64,000 nucleotides of DNA from Hibiscus mutabilis (lineage: Eukaryota; Streptophyta; Magnoliopsida; Malvales; Malvaceae). A program made the position numbers and the translations under genes. Shown here one piece after another: positions 20,151 through 31,109 of the stretch (within the stretch, counting starts at the first letter, position 1; the number at the start of each line of letters is the position of its first letter). The stretch spans positions 33,434,508 through 33,498,507 of the forward strand of contig CM033718.1 in assembly GCA_019671005.1 (NCBI GenBank). Direction: 5' to 3'. A model generated the notes under the pieces. That model was not told the DNA's origin and ran no database searches. It saw only the letters and a program-made list of their open reading frames with translations.

Positions 20151-21280
20151 CAACAAAGTTCCTTTTGTCGATGTTAAAATAACTGTTCTACGCCTCCAAT
20201 CCTTCGTCAATTGGTGTAGGATCAATCTCCCTTGATTTATTCATATAACAATAGAGGATTAATCCATCATTGTGCATCCATAATCCCAGCATCATTAATT
20301 AACAACTAAAAACACTTGCATCATCACCTTATATCTTCAGAAACCTATTAACACCATAAACACCTCAAAATCTAACTATTAACAACCAATAAAATTAGAA
20401 ATCCAACTAGTTTCGGGATTCTTACTATAATTTCATCTTTATAACATTTAAAAATATCATTATTATGATCTAAATCAATCTAGATTACTAGAAAACATAT
20501 CCATTAATGGACTCGAATCAATTTCTTCATTAAAACTATAAATCTTAATTGAATAGTTAAATCATGTTAAAAATCACTTCTAAAGAGTCAAAAACTTGCA
20601 ATTTTCAGTAAAGAACCTTTAATTAGAAGAGAGAAACGAGAATCACCTCTAACAACAGACTTCCCCCTTAATTGGCATGACTTGAGTGAAATCTCCAAGA
20701 AAATGAACAAGGTTTGAAATTGAATTCAAAGAAATCAAACTGAAATAAGAAAGAATTGATTCCTAGAAATTTTAGAAGAAGGAAAGTAGTTTGGTTGCTA
20801 GGAAAAGTTGAGAGAAAAGTTGAAAGAAAAAGTGATTACATGAGAAAAGTGAATTAGCTAATAAAACCCAAATTAATTTAGTCCCTTTTATTTTTATTTT
20901 AAAAATATTTTAAAATTATTTCAAAATAGAATAAATTAAGAGAAAGGTCAAATTAATAACATTGGTAAAATAGCTCCTTGTAGATCTATGTTTTGACCCT
21001 TTTACGATTTAGTCACCAAATAGTTTTCAACTTTTACATTTTGGTCAGTAGACTCAGAATGTCAATAAACCATATTTTATTTTATTAAACTGAGTTTACC
21101 AAATTATTTAATAGTTTTGACCCTTAATTAAATATTTTCTATTATCTCTCCATATTTTATTTTACATCAAAACCATTTCTTTAGAATTAATTCTCGAAAC
21201 TAGTTAAACCGACTAATTCGGTCCAGCTGAACCGTCTAAACCAGTAAGCTAACTTTTAGGCCCAAACACGGGGCGTTACA
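20150..21280 (-). repeat. T4 3' LTR, partial
   Basis: On the minus strand it starts TGTAACGCCCC at 21280, right after the polypurine tract. It aligns by eye with 62690-63950 over nearly its full length (for example GATCTAAATCAATCTAGATT and TTAGAATTAATTCTC blocks). Relative to that copy it lacks about 125 bp near 20290, between short CATCA repeats. Bases 20281-21250 hold no gene. Confidence 0.82.
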
Positions 21281-21296
21281 ACTATCCCCCACATAA
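21281..21296 (-). other. T4 polypurine tract
   Basis: The minus strand reads TTATGTGGGGGATAGT immediately before the LTR start TGTAACG. The G-rich core is typical for plant chromoviruses. Confidence 0.75.
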
Positions 21297-21309
21297 GAAA
21301 TTTCATCCT

Positions 21310-21801
21310 CAAAATTTACCTGAAGGAAAAAAGAAAAGGAAACTACTTCTGCATGTCCACCTTACTTTCCCATCTGACCTCTTCGACACCTCAATGATGC
21401 CACAACATTTTTACAAGCTCAATCGTATTTCCACGAAGAACGTTATTGGTAGTGTCCAATATTTTCACTTGTTCTTCGTCAAATGTCAAGTTTGGACACA
21501 ACTCAATCTCCTCCAACACATCATAAGGTCCAATAAATCTTAGACTCAACTTACCCTTACGTCCAAACCTTATCACCTTCTTCCAAGGAGAGACCTTTAG
21601 AAATACTTTATCACGAACCACGTACTCCTTCTTTAGATCGTGATACATCTTTTTACTACATGTATGCATAGCAAAAGGACCAGAATGACCCCCAATCAGA
21701 ATAGTGCGCCTCAACTCAACATCATCTGGCACCACTATCTGACTCTTGAAACACAAAACTCCATCATCATTGAAACAAAAGTTCATCGGATTACCCTCCA
21801 T
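21310..21801 (-). pseudogene. pol: T4 integrase with catalytic core deleted, and chromodomain remnant
   Basis: A 136-codon frame (21801-21391) begins in the integrase zinc domain (GGHSGPFAMHTCSKKMYHDLKKEY) and passes with no frame break into the C-terminal domain (VRDKVFLKVSPWKKVIRFG, RFIGPYDVLEE). The whole DDE core and one end of the zinc finger (the CxxC) are missing. The chromodomain follows (ILDTTNNVLRG, ELVKMLWHH) with a stop, then VEEVRWE-like coding to about 21320. Enzyme function is impossible. Confidence 0.85.
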
Positions 21802-21822
21802 AATATCCTTAACATGTGGAAT

Positions 21823-22329
21823 CTATAAATCATCATATGGTTGCTTTGCATGAATCATTTGCGACAATGATAACTTGACTTGCAATTCAGCCAACAAACC
21901 TCCATCTCGCGTTACACTCAACCTTGCAAACATCGCCCTTAGCTCAACCACGACTTTCCTACTCAAGGCATCGGCTAAAACATTAGCCTTACCCGGGTGA
22001 TAATCGATTGTCAAATCATAATCCTTAAGCAACTCTAATCACCTATATTTCCTAAGACTCAACTCCTTATGTGACATCAAATACTTCAAACTCTTATGAT
22101 CTGTATAGACAAGACACTTCTCACTATAAAGGTAATGTCTCAAAATTTTCAAAGAAAAAATCACTGCAGAAAGTTGTAAATCATCCGTAGGATAGTTACG
22201 CTCGAGCACCTTCAAATTTTGAGATGTATAATTCACAACTTTACCATCTTGCATCAGAACGAACCCCAAACCAACAAATGATGCTTCGCTATAGACCACA
22301 AACTCTTTTCTTGACTTCGATTGAATCAA
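21823..22329 (-). pseudogene. pol: T4 RNase H domain
   Basis: The frame at 22329-22039 encodes VYSEASFVGLGFVLMQDGK (the first catalytic Asp is Glu here), YPTDDLQLSAVIFSLKILRHYLYSEK and VYTDHKSLKYLMSHKELSLRKYR. A short break follows, then 22032-21823 encodes MLKDYDLTIDYHPGKANVLADALSRK. Order and motifs are those of Ty3/gypsy RNase H. The break lies at 22030-22040. Confidence 0.84.
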
Positions 22330-23130
22330 GACTAGAGCTTAATTCAAAGCTTCAATAAACTTCTCAAAAGCTTGTTGCATTCCCTCCGTCCACTAAAGAC
22401 GAACATCTTTTTGCAACAATTTGGTCAATAGAGCAGCGATCTTTGAAAAGCCATCCACAAACTGGCGATAATAACCGCCCAATCCCAAAAAAACTACGAA
22501 TCTCCGTAAAAAACATAGGTTGCTTCCAATTCACTATCACCTTAATCTTCTATGGATCCACACGAATATTATTCGCTGAAATAACATGGCCGAGAAAAAC
22601 TACCTCTTTGATCCAAAACTCGCACTTACTCAACTTAACATATAACTGATTATCCAACAAGGCTTGCGAAACAATTCGCAAATGCCAATCATGTTCCTCC
22701 TCGGTATGAGAGTACACGAGAATATCATCAATTAACACCACCATAAATTGATCCCAATATTCATGGAATAGTCGATTTATCATGTCATTGAAAGTTGTGG
22801 GTGCATTAGTAAACCCAAATGACATCACCAAAAACTCATAATGCCCATATCTAGTGCGAAAAGCAGTTTTTAGCACATCCTTTACCTTAACGTTTAACTT
22901 GTAATATCCAGATCTCAAATCAATCTTGGAAAATACTGTAGAACCCAGAATTGATCGAACAAATCATTAATTCATGGTAAATGATACTTATGCTTAATCC
23001 TCAACTTGTTCAGTTATCGATAATCAATGGACATTCTAATAGTTCCATCTTTCTTTTTCACAAACAACACTAGTGTTCCCCATGGTGAAACACTAGGTCA
23101 AATAAAACCATGATCGAACAGCTCCTAGAG
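22330..23130 (-). pseudogene. pol: T4 reverse transcriptase
   Basis: Coding at 22918-22550 keeps MRSGYYKLNVKVKDVLKTAF, MSFGFTNAPTTFNDMINRLF, the intact catalytic VVLIDDILVYS (Asp pair at 22724-22729) and SKCEFWIKEVVFLGHVIS. Upstream (to 23130) the finger region is spread over frames, with KPWFYLTQC-like and FVKKKDG-like remains and several stops. Downstream (22550-22330) thumb sequence is broken. Although the FIDD-type box is intact, the domain is not open. Confidence 0.84.
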
Positions 23131-23760
23131 TTACGTCTTCAACTCCTTCAATTCTTTTGGTGCAATGTGATATGGAGAAATAGACACCGGAGCTGCATCC
23201 GCATACGTCTCGATACAAAACTCCACCTCTCTATTCGGTGGTAATCTTGGTAACTCTTCCAGAAATACCCCTAGAAAATCACAAAAGGTACAGAAATCCT
23301 TAACACATGCCTCCTTCATATTCGAGTTCATAACATAAGCCATATATACTTGGCACCCAAACTCTAGCAACCTCTACGCTTCCAAAGCTGAAAGAACATT
23401 GGATAAGAATTTAACATTCTCACTCACAACTACCACTTCGTAATCATTGTCAAGTTTCAACAAAGCTCGCATGGTTTCAAAGTCAACCATAGCCATATGC
23501 TCGGTCAACCAGTCCATACCCAAGATTACATTAAAACCATGAAATGACAACTATATTATATCAACCGCAAACATATGTCCTTGAACCATGAAAAGACATC
23601 ACCTATACAATCTCCTAGAAACAACCATCTCTCTAAAAGAACTAGTTACTCACATACCCACATTTAACACATCTACATGAACATTAAGCAACTGTGCATG
23701 TTCACGCAAGATATATGAATGCGTAGAACCAAAATCTACTAAAGAAAGCAATGACATGGA
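23131..23760 (-). pseudogene. pol: T4 protease and PR-RT linker, active site altered
   Basis: The protease motif reads LVDFGSTHSYI (Asp codon at 23734-23736). The usual DSGSTHS has Phe instead of Ser next to the catalytic Asp. Farther on, 23370-23131 encodes the linker FLGVFLEELPRLPPNREVEF and APVSISPYHIAPKELKEL that precedes RT. Between them (23650-23371) the frame is interrupted several times. Confidence 0.8.
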
Positions 23761-24855
23761 TTGTAAAGTAAACGTATTTGCAATCACATCTGTGCTATTT
23801 TGTCCCTCGTAGTGTGCATACACCCTTATAAGTTCACCTCTTTCAGGCTGAATAGCTATGATATGAGCAACAATCGTCTGACCTTCCTCCCTATGTTGAA
23901 AATTACCACATCCATTTCCACGACCCCTCGGTGGTGCAGCAACCATCACCATAAGAGCCTGACCGTCTTTTGCCAACTGAGGGCACTTATGTTGCAAATG
24001 ATCCTGAGATCCATAATTCTAACAACCACTTTGAGAAAACCTGCACTCTCCTGGATGTTGTTTCTCGCAAGGTCCACACTCAAGTTCTCCCCACATGAAC
24101 ATTCTGGCAACGACTAGCGTTACCACCTCCACATTGTATATGAGCCAATCTATACTTCCTATCTCGATGTCTCTTATATCGATCTCTTCTGGCATCTAAA
24201 TCAGCAATCTTCTTTCTGAAGCTAGAACTTCCTGAACGAGACAATAAGCCCAAATTTTGCTCAATGTCCTTGGCTCGTGTAACCAAGACATCAAAGTCAG
24301 TGTAATCTGAAGCCAACATATAAGTCTTCACCTCTTTAATCAAACCATATTAGAAATGATCACATTGCTAACGATCCTCGGGAACCAGCTCAGGAGCATA
24401 CTAGCTCAAACAAACAAACTGAACCTCGTATTCTGATACAGACATATTACCTTGATCCAACGCCATGAACTCGTACTTTTTTTCATCATGTTACAGGAAC
24501 CCATATAGTTCTTCTTAAAGGTAGCACAAAAGAACTCCCATGTCACATCTACAGGGGTCATGCCCAAGATAGCGATAATCCAATAGCTATAGGCATCTCC
24601 CTGAAGTAAAGACACTATTAAGCCTAGCTTACGATCGTTGGTACACTCCATTTGATCAAGAATCCTTTGGGTACTCACAAGCCATTCTTCAGTAGTCTTG
24701 GGTGCCAAACCCATAAACTTGGTACTTGCCAAGCTACACAGACGTTCCAATGAAAGTTCAAGATTAGTAGTCGCTACAGGTGCTGGTGCAAGTGCACACA
24801 CTTCAACCGTAGCTGCATGAAACGCTCCAGTCATAGCCTGGATCAACATCGTCAT
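23761..24855 (-). pseudogene. gag: T4 gag
   Basis: 24855-24406 encodes the capsid part (SLERLCSLASTKFMGLAPKT, EEWLVSTQRILDQMECTND, SYWIIAILGMTPVDVTWEFF). 24343-24080 continues with MIKEVKTYMLASDYTDFDVLVTRAKDIEQ. The zinc knuckle region near 24020-24060 (CRFSQSGC, stop, NYGSQDHLQHKC) has a stop at a Cys position. A Gly/Arg-rich APPRGRGNGCG stretch follows, then the run into the protease. Several frame breaks. The gag start region beyond 24855 is cut by T5 at 24993. Confidence 0.8.
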
Positions 24856-25731
24856 AATAGAAAAAATCAGCCTTCACGATGCCTGACTTACACCACCTCA
24901 AATTCCAGCACCAACAAGTGGAATTAGGGGAGGAGGTGGTAACTCATTGTTATGCCCATCACCGACATTACTTGTATTAGCTCGAGTCTATCGTGTAATA
25001 TCTTGGAAATTAGCTTAGAAGAGTGTTACTAATTCATATACACATAAAATTGTTTTGATCTTTTAAACCCATACTCAATTAAGAAGCATAGGATCAAATC
25101 AAACAAAGAAAGAAAGGGTTCGACTATTGTCTAGTGTACTAAAATGAGATATGTGAGAAATTTTGAGTTTGCATGCTAAGAAAATTTTGTTTTATGGTTC
25201 TTAAACATGTCAAACTAAAGGTTAAACATGAGGGGGGATTCTCAGTTTGGAGAAAACAAAGAAGCACTATCTCCTTCATCCTCTCCCATTGGCTGAAACC
25301 CCATATCTTGAGAGAGAGTGAGAGCTTGAAATTGGAGTTGAGAATAGAAGCTTAATTTGGTCCAAATTTTGAGTCTTATTCGAGTATCATAAGGAAGGAG
25401 GTGAGGATCCTCTTACTTTCTTTAAATCTAAGTTTCAAGTTGAGAAATTGATTAGAATATCCTCATGTGCAATGTGTTATCAAAGTTGTTAGAAAAATCA
25501 AACTATACCATGGATTTTCTTGAATCACTCGAATGATGCATGTGATAAATTACCATGCTCTTTGTGAATGTGTAACATGGTTAAGATACTAAATTGCTTG
25601 ATGATGAGTTCTATTTTGTAGTAATAGATTGAGTAATCGAATGGACCCTTGTTGGTATTGTAATTGATACTTGAGCTTGAAACTTGGTAACATTGCTTGG
25701 TAGTAGTCAATTTGGACAGTTTTGATAAAAT

Positions 25732-26230
25732 GAACACAAAGTGGACTCTTTTGAATATATATATAAGTATACATATGTAATTTGGCTTGTTTTGTGTATA
25801 CATGAACACATAGTGGACTGTTTTGAATATATATAGATATGTATACATATGTAATTTGGATTGTTTTGTGTATACATGAACACATAGTGGACTGTCTTGA
25901 ATATATATATATGTAGACATATGTAATTTGGACTATTTTGTGTATACATGAACACATGGTGGACTGTTTTGGTGTGTGTATATGTATATAAATATTATTA
26001 GACTATTTTGTGCATACATGAACACATGGTGGACTGCTTTGTTGTGTGTATATGTATATAAGTATAATTGGAATTTTTGTGTATACTTGAACACATGATG
26101 GACTGTTTTGGTGCATATATATGTTTGTATATAGGTATAAATGGTATATTTGGTGTATATATGAATACATAGTGGACTGTTTTGTACGTATATATTTATA
26201 CATGAGCATTTGGACTGTTTGGTAATGAAA
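25732..26230 (+). repeat. ~72-bp tandem array in T5 5' LTR
   Basis: Units open with GAACACATAGTGGACTGTTTT at 25732, 25804, 25878, 25950, 26020, 26089 and 26163 (69-74 bp apart). Units contain the inverted pair TGTGT...ACACA around ATACATGA, and some include the palindrome ATATGTATACATAT. The same array, with about six units, is in the 3' LTR at 40667-41090. Confidence 0.9.
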
Positions 26231-26730
26231 GGCTATTTAGGGATTGTTTTAATATGAAAATTAAGGTACATTAAGACTAGTTTGAATGTGATTTTAATAT
26301 GTAGTTGTATTCTTTGTTGTACTTAAACCAAGAAGGAATTGAAGAAGTAAGGTCTAAGGTAGACCAAGACTATTTTGTGCATACATGAACACATGGTGGA
26401 CTGCTTTGTTGTGTGTATATGTATATAAGTATAATTGGAATTTTTGTGTATACTTGAACACATGATGGACTGTTTTTGGTGTATATATATGTTTGTATAT
26501 AGGTATAAATGGTATATTTGGTGTATATATGAATACATAGTGGACTGTTTTGTACGTATATATTTATACATGAGCATTTGGACTGTTTGGTAATGAAATG
26601 CTATTTAGGGATTGTTTTAATATGAAAATTAAGGTACATTAAGACCAGTTTGAATGTGATTTTAATATGTAGTTGTATTCTTTGTTGTACTTAAACCAAG
26701 AAGGAATTGAAGAAGTAAGGTCTAAGGTAG
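26001..26730 (+). repeat. 367-bp tandem duplication inside the T5 LTR
   Basis: Copy 1 is 26001-26362 and copy 2 is 26368-26730. By eye they differ at only about four places (a C/T change and one inserted T in the GGTGCATATATATG block, AAAGGCT versus AAATGCT, AAGACTAG versus AAGACCAG). This is far closer than the two LTRs of T5 are to each other, so the duplication is recent. Confidence 0.93.
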
Positions 26731-27167
26731 GTCAAGTTGTAGAAAAGCAAAAGGGGATTGTGATTTAGGAGCAAATATAGGTTGGATCAACTGTGAGTGT
26801 AGTTTAAAGTCTCGAGATAGGATTGAAACCATTCGGATCATCCTTAATTACTTTATTTTAAATTGCTTATTCATTAAATTAAGGTATACCCGTATGCTTA
26901 AGCTTGGATTCGAGGTGAGTAGTTCATTCTAAAGTAACCTATGATATGCAGTACTAGGTTGAATGCATGATGTATTTGAAAACTATACATGTAGTCCTAT
27001 ATGTTTTACATGATAAGATATAAGCCTTACTTATGTGATTATACGAATTTGAAGCTAAGCTCAATTCTGATTCTGATGTGATAAGATTTAAATGAAAACC
27101 CTTGGTTTTGCGTTAGTCATAGGTATAGTAGGCATGCCGTAGAGTCCATAGAGCTCGTGTTTGCGGT

Positions 27168-27193
27168 GGATTAAGGTCCTAGATTACGGTCCT
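27168..27193 (+). repeat. paired mini-hairpins in T5 LTR
   Basis: After AGAGTCCATAGAGCTC comes GGAT-TAAG-GTCC (27168-27179, with one G-T pair), then AGATTACGGTCCT (27181-27193), a weaker stem around TACG. The position matches the hairpin loci of T2, T3, T6, T7 and T10. Confidence 0.55.
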
Positions 27194-28369
27194 TATAAGG
27201 CGACAGTTGGTTGGGGATTCGCATACCTAGACTACTTGATTCCTAAGGTTATGTTAAAGATTAACAATAAAATTTCAAATTTAATTAATGAATTACCTTA
27301 ACAACTTGCATGATAAGTAATGTGCATCTAAATGATTCTTGAGTATACTTTTGGATGAAGTTACATGATTGTTTAAATATTTTAGTTCAAAATGACTAGT
27401 TCCTTATCCAAGCCTTAAATCATACATGAATTAAAAAGAATTGTGGTGAAAGGATAGATTGTTTGATTTATGCTCTTAGTTACTTTGAACTACCTAACTA
27501 AGTGTATGCTTACTCTATTACTTCACTACATTTTAGGGTGAAGCTTTGCTTGTGGTTGCCTTTGGAGCTTGGTTTAGATCACAAGTACAAGGATGTATGT
27601 TCTGTAAGCTTCTTTTAAGTACTCCTAGTTGGTAGCACACAGTTTTGTATATATATGCATAATGCATTTAGATCACTATTTTGTCTTATGCACTTGTAAA
27701 TTATAAGGTAGTTATTGTCTTGTAAAAAGGCCTTAATATGTTTCATGTTTCATTGTTTTTTGAGCTATGGTAGTTTGATTATGATGGCATGATTAGTTGT
27801 GTGAGGGAAATGATATATGTATTCGGATATGGTTGATCTAAGCTTTGAAACAACTTGATCCTAGTATTCGAACTAAGAAGAATGTTGGTGTCTTAAGCTT
27901 GGTTAAATAGATTGATATCATACTTTAATGAATTCCTTTGATCTTTAGAATTTTTTAATATAGTTGAACCTTGTAACCCATGTCCCTAGCCGAACTTTAC
28001 TCTCATCATTAATATTAATCATGGTATAAAATGAATAAACGAAAGCTAGGAATTAAGATTAGAATATAAAAAAGGCTTATAATGGTTACATGTTATTAGA
28101 AGTTAAAGGATTTCAAATTTGCTATTGAAAGGAAAAGTCTTAAATCAATTCATGAAGAACGAAGTTAAGTACTTAAAACTTTATATGACAATTTGATTTT
28201 AAGGCTTAAAGATGTAGCTAAAATTGAGAAAATTATAGTATAATCTTGACTATGAATTACTTTTAGGAATCGAATTAAGGGCTTACTTGCGTTAAGCCAA
28301 TCCTTGTTTGTTTTGTAACACTTCCTAGTTTAGTTTACTCCTAAACTGGGTTAGGGGTATTTCATTTAT

Positions 28370-28381
28370 TGGTATCAAAGC
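28370..28381 (+). other. T5 primer-binding site (tRNA-iMet type)
   Basis: TGGTATCAAAGC lies five bases after the LTR end. It matches TGGTATCAGAGC, the initiator-tRNA-Met complement, at 11 of 12 positions. Confidence 0.9.
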
Positions 28382-28519
28382 TAGAGTTTAGTTGATTATA
28401 GGACTAAACCAAGCCTCATTGCATCATCATTTGTTATATGTTCCACCTAGGAGTTAAATCGATAAGTACTTGTGATCTATGTTTGGTAAAAGCTCTCTTT
28501 TATGCGATTAGTCAATAGG

Positions 28520-29553
28520 ATGTCTGAGACAAGATTGGGTCGGGATAATGAGAGCCTAGTTGGCTCCTCCAATGAAAGAGGAAGCATAAGAATGAACCAG
28601 GAGTGTTGGTGTCAACAAGAGCTTCGATCGATAAATTGGCTCAACATTGAGCTTATACGTTCACTGGTGCTGATGATGAAATCCTGGAAATAGCTGAGTA
28701 TTGGTTGGAGACCACTACTAGGATCTTAACCAAGCAACTACAATTTTTAGATGAACATAAACTTGAGTGTGCCCTAGCCCTTTTAGCTGATGAGGCCCTA
28801 AGTTGGTGGGAAACTACGACCCTTACTACTCCTGCTAATATTATTACGTGGGATTTCTTTTTCGAAGAATATCAGATGAAATACATAAGTGAGCAATACC
28901 TTGCAGAATGTAGAACTTGCATCTGAAGCAAGGAGGTAGGCCAGTAGAACAATATGTTAGTGATTTTTGCAAATATTCCAAATACGGGTCCAAATTTATC
29001 AAGAAGGATGAAGGCAAATGTCGGATGTTTATTGATGGACTCAACAATGAATTAGGCACAATATTCATAGCTTTAGGGGTCACTTACTTTCAAGACTTGG
29101 TGTATCAAGCGATTGCCACTGAATACAAGATGAAAGCTTCAGAGGAAAGAAAAGGAAATTACTCCCGAAATGATAAAAATCCATAAATGATGGCAAGCCA
29201 CATTGGCCATCCAAGAAGACAAAAAATCAAGGAGGCAGTTCTTCGAATTTCAACTATTCTCTTAAGAGTAATTTCTTGCCTAAGCCTCAATCTGTGGTTA
29301 AGCCCTTTGCACCTTTAGCCTCTATCAATAGCACTAGGAATTCATCCAGGGATTCACAAGCTCATATTTGCAATTTCTGCTAGAAGAAATATTCGGGCTA
29401 GTGTAGACAGCAAGTAAATACCGATTTTATGTGTGTGGAATCATATCACTATATCAGGGATTGTCCTCAGAATCCGAACAAGCTCTGACTCATACATTAA
29501 AAAATTCAAACGTTGTTCAATCACCTCAGGGTAAAGGGCCTAAGCAAGCTTAG
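28520..29553 (+). pseudogene. gag: T5 gag, frameshifted
   Basis: The start is the ATG at 28520 (MSETRLGRDNESLVGSSNE), homologous to T3. Capsid blocks at 28705-29186 include ECALALLADEALSWWETTTL, NIITWDFFFEEYQMKYISEQ, QYVSDFCKYSKYGSKF and FIDGLNNELGTIFIAL, in two frames (a shift near 28920). Zinc knuckle coding near 29370-29470 is degraded (one Cys codon is TAG). The end is GPKQA followed by TAG at 29551-29553, in the same frame as the protease downstream and at the same position as the T3 gag stop. Confidence 0.84.
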
Positions 29554-30235
29554 TTTGGGAACTATGGAATAAACCGAGGTCAAGCCTCTAATACTACACA
29601 TTAAGAATCTTGGGCTTCTACTCGAGTATATCATGTTCGAGGTAGGGAAGAGGAGAACTCCCCTGATGTTATAGCAGGTACAGTTGAATTGAACTCAAAT
29701 CATGTTTATGCCTTATTTGACTCAGGCTCAACTCATTCCTTTAGATGTTTTACCCTAATTGAAAATTTTAAATTGAGTCTTGAACCTACAAACTATAATC
29801 TAATTGTCGCCAATCCCTTAGGAGATAGAGTTGTTAATTGAGTATGTAAGGATTGCCCTTTGTATATTCAACGTATTCCTTTTCCTGTTGATCTGTTGAC
29901 CCTACTGTCAATGAATTTGATCTTATTTTGGGTTTAGATTGGCTAGGAAAACACCATGGTCTGGTAGACTGATCTAAGAAAATGCTTTTCCTCCTAGGGT
30001 TAGGAAAAGAATCAATAATCTTGTTAGATAAGAAATCATCTAAGCCAACTCTTGTGTTTGCTACTATATATAATATTAATGAAAACAAACTTTCGCTTGA
30101 ATCCATCCTTACCGTCTCTGAATTCCCTAATGTATTTTCTAAGGAACTTCCAAGATTACCTCCAACACAAGAAGTTGAATTCAGAATCGAAGTTCAACCG
30201 GGATCTGCTCCAGTTTCCATCACTCTTTATTGTAT
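29554..30235 (+). pseudogene. pol: T5 protease and PR-RT linker
   Basis: The active-site block FDSGSTHSF is intact (Asp codon 29719-29721). VYHVRGREEENSPDVIAG precedes it, in frame with gag but with one TAA (CAA in T3). Later LDWLGKHHGLV and MLFLLGLGKESIILLDKK are followed by SEFPNVFSKELPRLPPTQEV (29982-30341 frame) leading to RT. A frame change near 29900 separates the parts. Confidence 0.82.
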
Positions 30236-31056
30236 GGCTCCATTGAGTTTAAGGAACTCAAGAATCAATTACAAGACCTACAAGATAAAGGTTTTATCAG
30301 GCCTAGTTCATCTCATTGGGGATCCCCGGTGTTATTTGTAAAGAAAAAAGATGGATTGATGAGGCTTTGCATCGACTATCGACAATTAAACAAGGTCACC
30401 ATCAAGAACAAGTATCTGTTACTGAGAATTGGAGATTTGTTTGACCAGCTTAAGGATGCTACATTATTCTCCAAGACTGATCTTTGGTCGGGATACTATC
30501 AGATGAAGGTCAAGGAATATGATATTCTTAAAACTGCATTTAGGATTCGATATGGTGATTGAATTTCTTGTGATGCCTTTTGGCTTAACGAATGCTTCTT
30601 CCGCATTCATAGACCTTTTGAATAGAGTTTTTAAACTTTAGCTAGAAAAGTTTGTAGTAGTCGTCATCGGTGATATTCTCATATATTCCAAACATAAGGA
30701 TGAGCATTCAAAACACCTTCGAATTGTTCTACAAACTCTCTAAGACAACCAGTTTTATGCAAAGTTCAACAAATGTGAATTTTGGCTATCCGAAGTGTCA
30801 TTCCTTAGCCATGTGATATATGTAGAAGGGATTAAAGTTGATCCTAAGAAGATTCAATCGATTTTTGATTGGAGACCTCCGAGAAATGTTGGTGAAATTA
30901 GAAGTTTTTTAGGATTAGCTGGATACTATCTAAGATTTGTTAAAGGATTCTCTATCTTGGCTGCCCCTTTAACCAAACTACTTCGTAAGGATGTAGCTTT
31001 TGTTTGGACATAAAGTCAACATAAAAGTTTTAATCAGCTAAAGCAAGTTCTTACAC
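30236..31056 (+). pseudogene. pol: T5 reverse transcriptase, catalytic Asp lost, cut by T6
   Basis: Open coding at 30230-30562 holds FKELKNQLQDLQDKGFIRPS, SHWGSPVLFVKKKDGLMRLC and IDYRQLNKVTIKNKYL, with LFSKTDLWSGYYQMKVKE in the palm (the first catalytic Asp is present). The FIDD box has become VIGDILIYS (first Asp changed to Gly at 30669-30671), so polymerase activity is lost. 30795-31013 encodes SHVIYVEGIKVDPKKIQSI and RSFLGLAGYYLRFVKGFS. A stop follows FVWT, and T6 begins at 31057. Confidence 0.87.
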
Positions 31057-31109
31057 TATAACATACTCTAACCACCCTAGTAGGATTAGGTAAGTTACTG
31101 CAATTACAA

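Larger units (their letters stand above)
20150..24993 (-). mobile_element. T4: Tekay-related chromovirus, truncated on both sides
   Basis: Read on the minus strand from high to low coordinates it has gag, protease, RT, RNase H, a shortened integrase, chromodomain remains, polypurine tract and part of a 3' LTR (starting TGTAACGCCCC at 21280). The gag end is cut at 24993 by insertion of T5. The far LTR end is lost. Its proteins differ from T2, T3, T5 and T10, so it is a separate family. The same LTR family ends the window at 63950. Confidence 0.82.
24994..28364 (+). repeat. T5 5' LTR
   Basis: This LTR is 3371 bp, from TGTAATATCTTGG to GGGGTATTTCA. Inside are a ~72-bp tandem array (25732-26230), a 367-bp tandem duplication (26001-26730), the AGAGTCCATAGAGCTC landmark (27140-27156), tetraloop-type hairpins just after it, and a CTAGTTGGTAGC block near 27627. 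The small open frames over the array encode repetitive Tyr/His/Ile strings and are not genes. Confidence 0.92.

Noticed and set aside
19983..20225. 80-residue minus-strand frame near the T4 LTR edge
   Set aside because: It lies across LTR remnant and LTR sequence with no recognisable domain, and the homologous stretch near 62700 is not open.
25525..26577. Minus-strand frames encoding repeated Cys/Val/His/Tyr/Thr strings (also 40572-41114)
   Set aside because: Translations of the ~72-bp LTR array. Several overlapping frames are open at once, as expected from a simple repeat.
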